DNA of 64,000 nt from Rheinheimera tangshanensis (lineage in GTDB: Bacteria; Pseudomonadota; Gammaproteobacteria; Enterobacterales; Alteromonadaceae), in the NCBI RefSeq assembly GCF_014645135.1, contig NZ_BMLH01000002.1:1-64000 (forward strand), given 5' to 3'. Shown here piece after piece: positions 63,080 through 64,000 of this stretch. Both the position numbers and the translations under genes were made by a program. Numbering within the stretch: position 1 is the first letter of the stretch; the number at the start of each line of letters is the position of its first letter. Under the pieces are notes generated by a model, which saw nothing but the letters and a program-made list of their open reading frames with translations, searched no databases and was not told the DNA's origin.

Positions 63080-64000
63080 ATGAAACTACAAGTCAAATTA
63101 TTAATGACGGTTTTTTTCTGTATAACGAATGCATATGCAACCGACAATTCAGAATTTACTAAACTGAGCTCCATTGATTATCCGCGCTGGGTAAGACTAC
63201 CAGTGACAGTGGAGGCCACATCTGCCTCCACTGTCTCGGCGCAGATCAGTGGTCGCATAGTTGAGCTCCCGTTTGACGTTAATGACTTAGTTCCTCAGGG
63301 AGCTGTTATTGTCAAATTTAGTGATATAGAGCAACAAGCCGGTTTGCAGCAGGCAAAAGCTGCTTTGGCGGAAGCTTTGAGCCGGCAAACTGAGATGGAA
63401 AAAGAGTGGCGCAGAGCTAAAGAGATCCGGGAGCAAGGATTGATTTCTAAATCTGCATTTGATCAGGCCACAGCAAATTTCGATGCAGCAAAAGCCAGAG
63501 TTGCTCAAGCAACAGCATCTGTAGCCCGAGCAAACGAGCTCTTGGAGCAAACGTCAGTTAAAGCTCCATATAGCGGTATAGTTCAGGAACGATTTGTTGA
63601 ATTGGGCGAACTAGCCACTCCTGGTAAACCACTGATCCGCGGTTTGAGTCTGCAGCACATGCGAGTTAGTGGACAGTTGCCACAACAGCATGTATCTGCC
63701 GTACAGCAAGCGGATCGGGCTCAGATTGAGTTATCTGATGGTCAACTTCTTAATTTCGATAACCCAAAACTTACTATTGCGCCCGAGGCTCGTGATGGGG
63801 GACATAGTTTTCTTCTGCGTATGGTATTGCCGCCAGATGACTACATGAAATACTCGTTGTATCCCGGAAGCTGGCAGGTGCTCAAGCTTCAGGTTGCTAT
63901 GGACCCTGTGTTGATTCTGCCAAAATCTGCTGTCTTTTGGCGTGGTGAGATAAGCGCTGTGTGGCAAAAAACGCCAGAGGGGGCTGTGTTGCAGCCTGTT
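63080..64000 (+). CDS. RND-type efflux periplasmic adaptor, 3' end outside the window
   Basis: The frame runs from the ATG at 63080 to the window end without a stop: 307 codons are visible. A signal peptide (1-20, ending AYA), the lipoyl halves (VEATSASTVSAQISGRIVEL, then TSVKAPYSGIVQERFVELGE), and a coiled-coil hairpin between them (LQQAKAALAEALSRQTEM) are typical membrane fusion proteins of RND pumps. A pump gene should follow beyond 64000. It begins 33 bases after the sqr-like gene and may be in its operon. Confidence 0.85.
   Translation, partial: MKLQVKLLMTVFFCITNAYATDNSEFTKLSSIDYPRWVRLPVTVEATSASTVSAQISGRIVELPFDVNDLVPQGAVIVKFSDIEQQAGLQQAKAALAEALSRQTEMEKEWRRAKEIREQGLISKSAFDQATANFDAAKARVAQATASVARANELLEQTSVKAPYSGIVQERFVELGELATPGKPLIRGLSLQHMRVSGQLPQQHVSAVQQADRAQIELSDGQLLNFDNPKLTIAPEARDGGHSFLLRMVLPPDDYMKYSLYPGSWQVLKLQVAMDPVLILPKSAVFWRGEISAVWQKTPEGAVLQPV

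Overview
The window is a stretch of gammaproteobacterial chromosome. Gene content and protein style (an uvrA, YajR-type MFS, ssb neighbourhood, many PAS and chemoreceptor proteins, GH51 arabinofuranosidase, DUF-rich small proteins) suggest an aerobic aquatic member of the Alteromonadales/Chromatiaceae side of the class, possibly Rheinheimera. That genus guess is inference from protein style, not from a search. I see no rRNA, tRNA or CRISPR array.

Layout. Bases 1-5756 carry, on the minus strand, a MASE3-PAS-GGDEF-EAL cyclic-di-GMP enzyme, an Aer-like PAS chemoreceptor and a TetR regulator. An IS5-family element (about 5810-6969) sits just upstream of tetR. Bases 7477-12733 hold four tightly packed minus-strand genes: three large tyrosine-recombinase-like proteins and a short coiled-coil protein. 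This is the ginABCD layout of GInt-type genomic islands. Bases 12865-31290 look like ordinary chromosome: DUF proteins, a HEPN/MNT toxin-antitoxin pair, a BlaI/M56-M23/serine-hydrolase operon with matching operators, an HsdR_N-type nuclease gene abutting a HigA remnant, GH51, two amidohydrolase lipoproteins, and a DJ-1/OmpR-type regulator/histidine kinase operon. Bases 31454-39882 hold a chemoreceptor, a 43-residue FNR-N-terminus-like mini-gene, uvrA with an upstream LexA-type box, a DUF5694 protein, an MFS carrier and ssb.

A second, unrelated ginABCD set (40189-45770) with four small cargo genes follows the ssb terminator. It ends near 48240 at a gene fragment that has lost its 5' end. It is the clearest complete island in the window. 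In both modules ginA lies next to the chromosomal boundary and the operon reads inward, so everything left of the first module may be its cargo.

Bases 48247-64000 form a coherent respiratory block: a haem c protein, a RegB/RegA (PrrB/PrrA) redox two-component system, an OprC/NosA-like copper TonB receptor, a zinc-binding (CZB) chemoreceptor, a YgaP/DUF2892 membrane protein, cydABDC for a short-Q-loop (CIO-like) bd quinol oxidase, a sulfide:quinone oxidoreductase and the start of an RND adaptor gene. Three 15-bp sites upstream of regB, the copper receptor and cydA match the RegR/RegA box GNGRCRTTNNGNCGC at 15, 14 and 14 of 15 positions, so RegBA probably controls this block and itself. A second shared palindrome (ATTAGATTTATCT) lies directly before the haem protein and the sulfide oxidoreductase. 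The most notable items are the two distinct GInt recombination modules, the RegA-box regulon, and several remnants (HigA tail, truncated island-edge gene, FNR-like mini-gene).
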